From Bacteroides sp. (GTDB lineage Bacteria; Bacteroidota; Bacteroidia; Bacteroidales; Muribaculaceae): DNA of 16,775 nt. Each line of letters begins with the position of its first letter. Position 1 is the stretch's first letter. The notes below the pieces were generated by a model. It was not told the origin of the DNA, ran no database searches, and worked only from the letters and a program-made list of their open reading frames with translations. The stretch covers positions 1 through 16,775 of the forward strand of contig JAAVDU010000017.1 of assembly GCA_014801605.1 (NCBI GenBank), read 5' to 3'. Made by a program: the position numbers and the translations under genes. Of the stretch, positions 16,663-16,775 are shown in pieces.

Positions 16663-16775
16663 ATGTCGAATCATCAATTCAATTTAGAGGATGTGAAGGA
16701 TAAGCTTTCGGAAGAGATCGATCCGGTGGATGCACTGCGATACGAAAGCATTGACCGCCGTTACCGGACAGTACA
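16663..16775 (+). CDS. Unidentified protein, 5' end only
   Basis: ATG at 16663 opens a frame of 37 complete codons that runs off the right edge. It begins MSNHQFNLEDVKDKLSEEID and continues PVDALRYESIDRRYRTV. The start is polar and charged with no signal peptide, so a cytosolic or membrane-anchored protein with a cytosolic N-terminus is likely. It follows the fucosidase stop by 46 bases with no terminator between, so it may be cotranscribed. I do not recognise the family. Confidence 0.6.
   Translation, partial: MSNHQFNLEDVKDKLSEEIDPVDALRYESIDRRYRTV

Overview
The window looks like a gut Bacteroidales chromosome, probably Muribaculaceae-like. The evidence is a SusC/SusD pair, lipoprotein glycosidases, a membrane regulator of the DUF6377 type, and promoters of the Bacteroidota form (TTTG-like -33, 19-base spacer, TAnnTTTG -7). 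Assignment below order level is inference. I saw no tRNA, rRNA, CRISPR array, transposase or phage gene.

Left part (1-2830). A leader with three direct repeats on an exact 33-base period precedes a promoter and a GH97 glycosidase of the SusB-like, probably inverting type. A bidirectional terminator separates it from a convergent YjbQ/UPF0047 gene on the minus strand.

Middle (2830-5540). A badly decayed gene (three frame changes, at least two in-frame stops) lies upstream of a promoter and a DUF6377-type TPR/membrane/HTH regulator. The regulator is interrupted by one in-frame TAG at codon 102.

Polysaccharide utilization locus (5542-14892). In tight order, with gaps of 2 to 12 bases: SusC transporter, SusD lipoprotein, a surface glycan-binding lipoprotein with an internal duplication, a GH3 beta-glucosidase-like enzyme, and the remains of a GH30 lipoprotein enzyme. 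The GH30 remnant has lost most of its barrel, carries Lys where the acid/base Glu belongs, and is frameshifted. SusC/D + binding protein + GH3 + GH30 suggests a beta-glucan target, possibly beta-1,6-glucan; this is inference. Uptake, binding and the exo-acting GH3 are intact, while the regulator and the presumed backbone-cleaving enzyme are broken, so the locus seems to be eroding.

Right part (15162-16775). A terminator, then a separate promoter driving a GH29 alpha-L-fucosidase, whose real start (15321) is inside the longest open frame. An unidentified gene begins at 16663 and runs off the window.

I did not find a convincing new biological system. The points most worth a second look are the 33-base-period repeats, the amber codon in the regulator, the GH30 remains with an 18-pair hairpin, and the decayed gene at 3030-3585.
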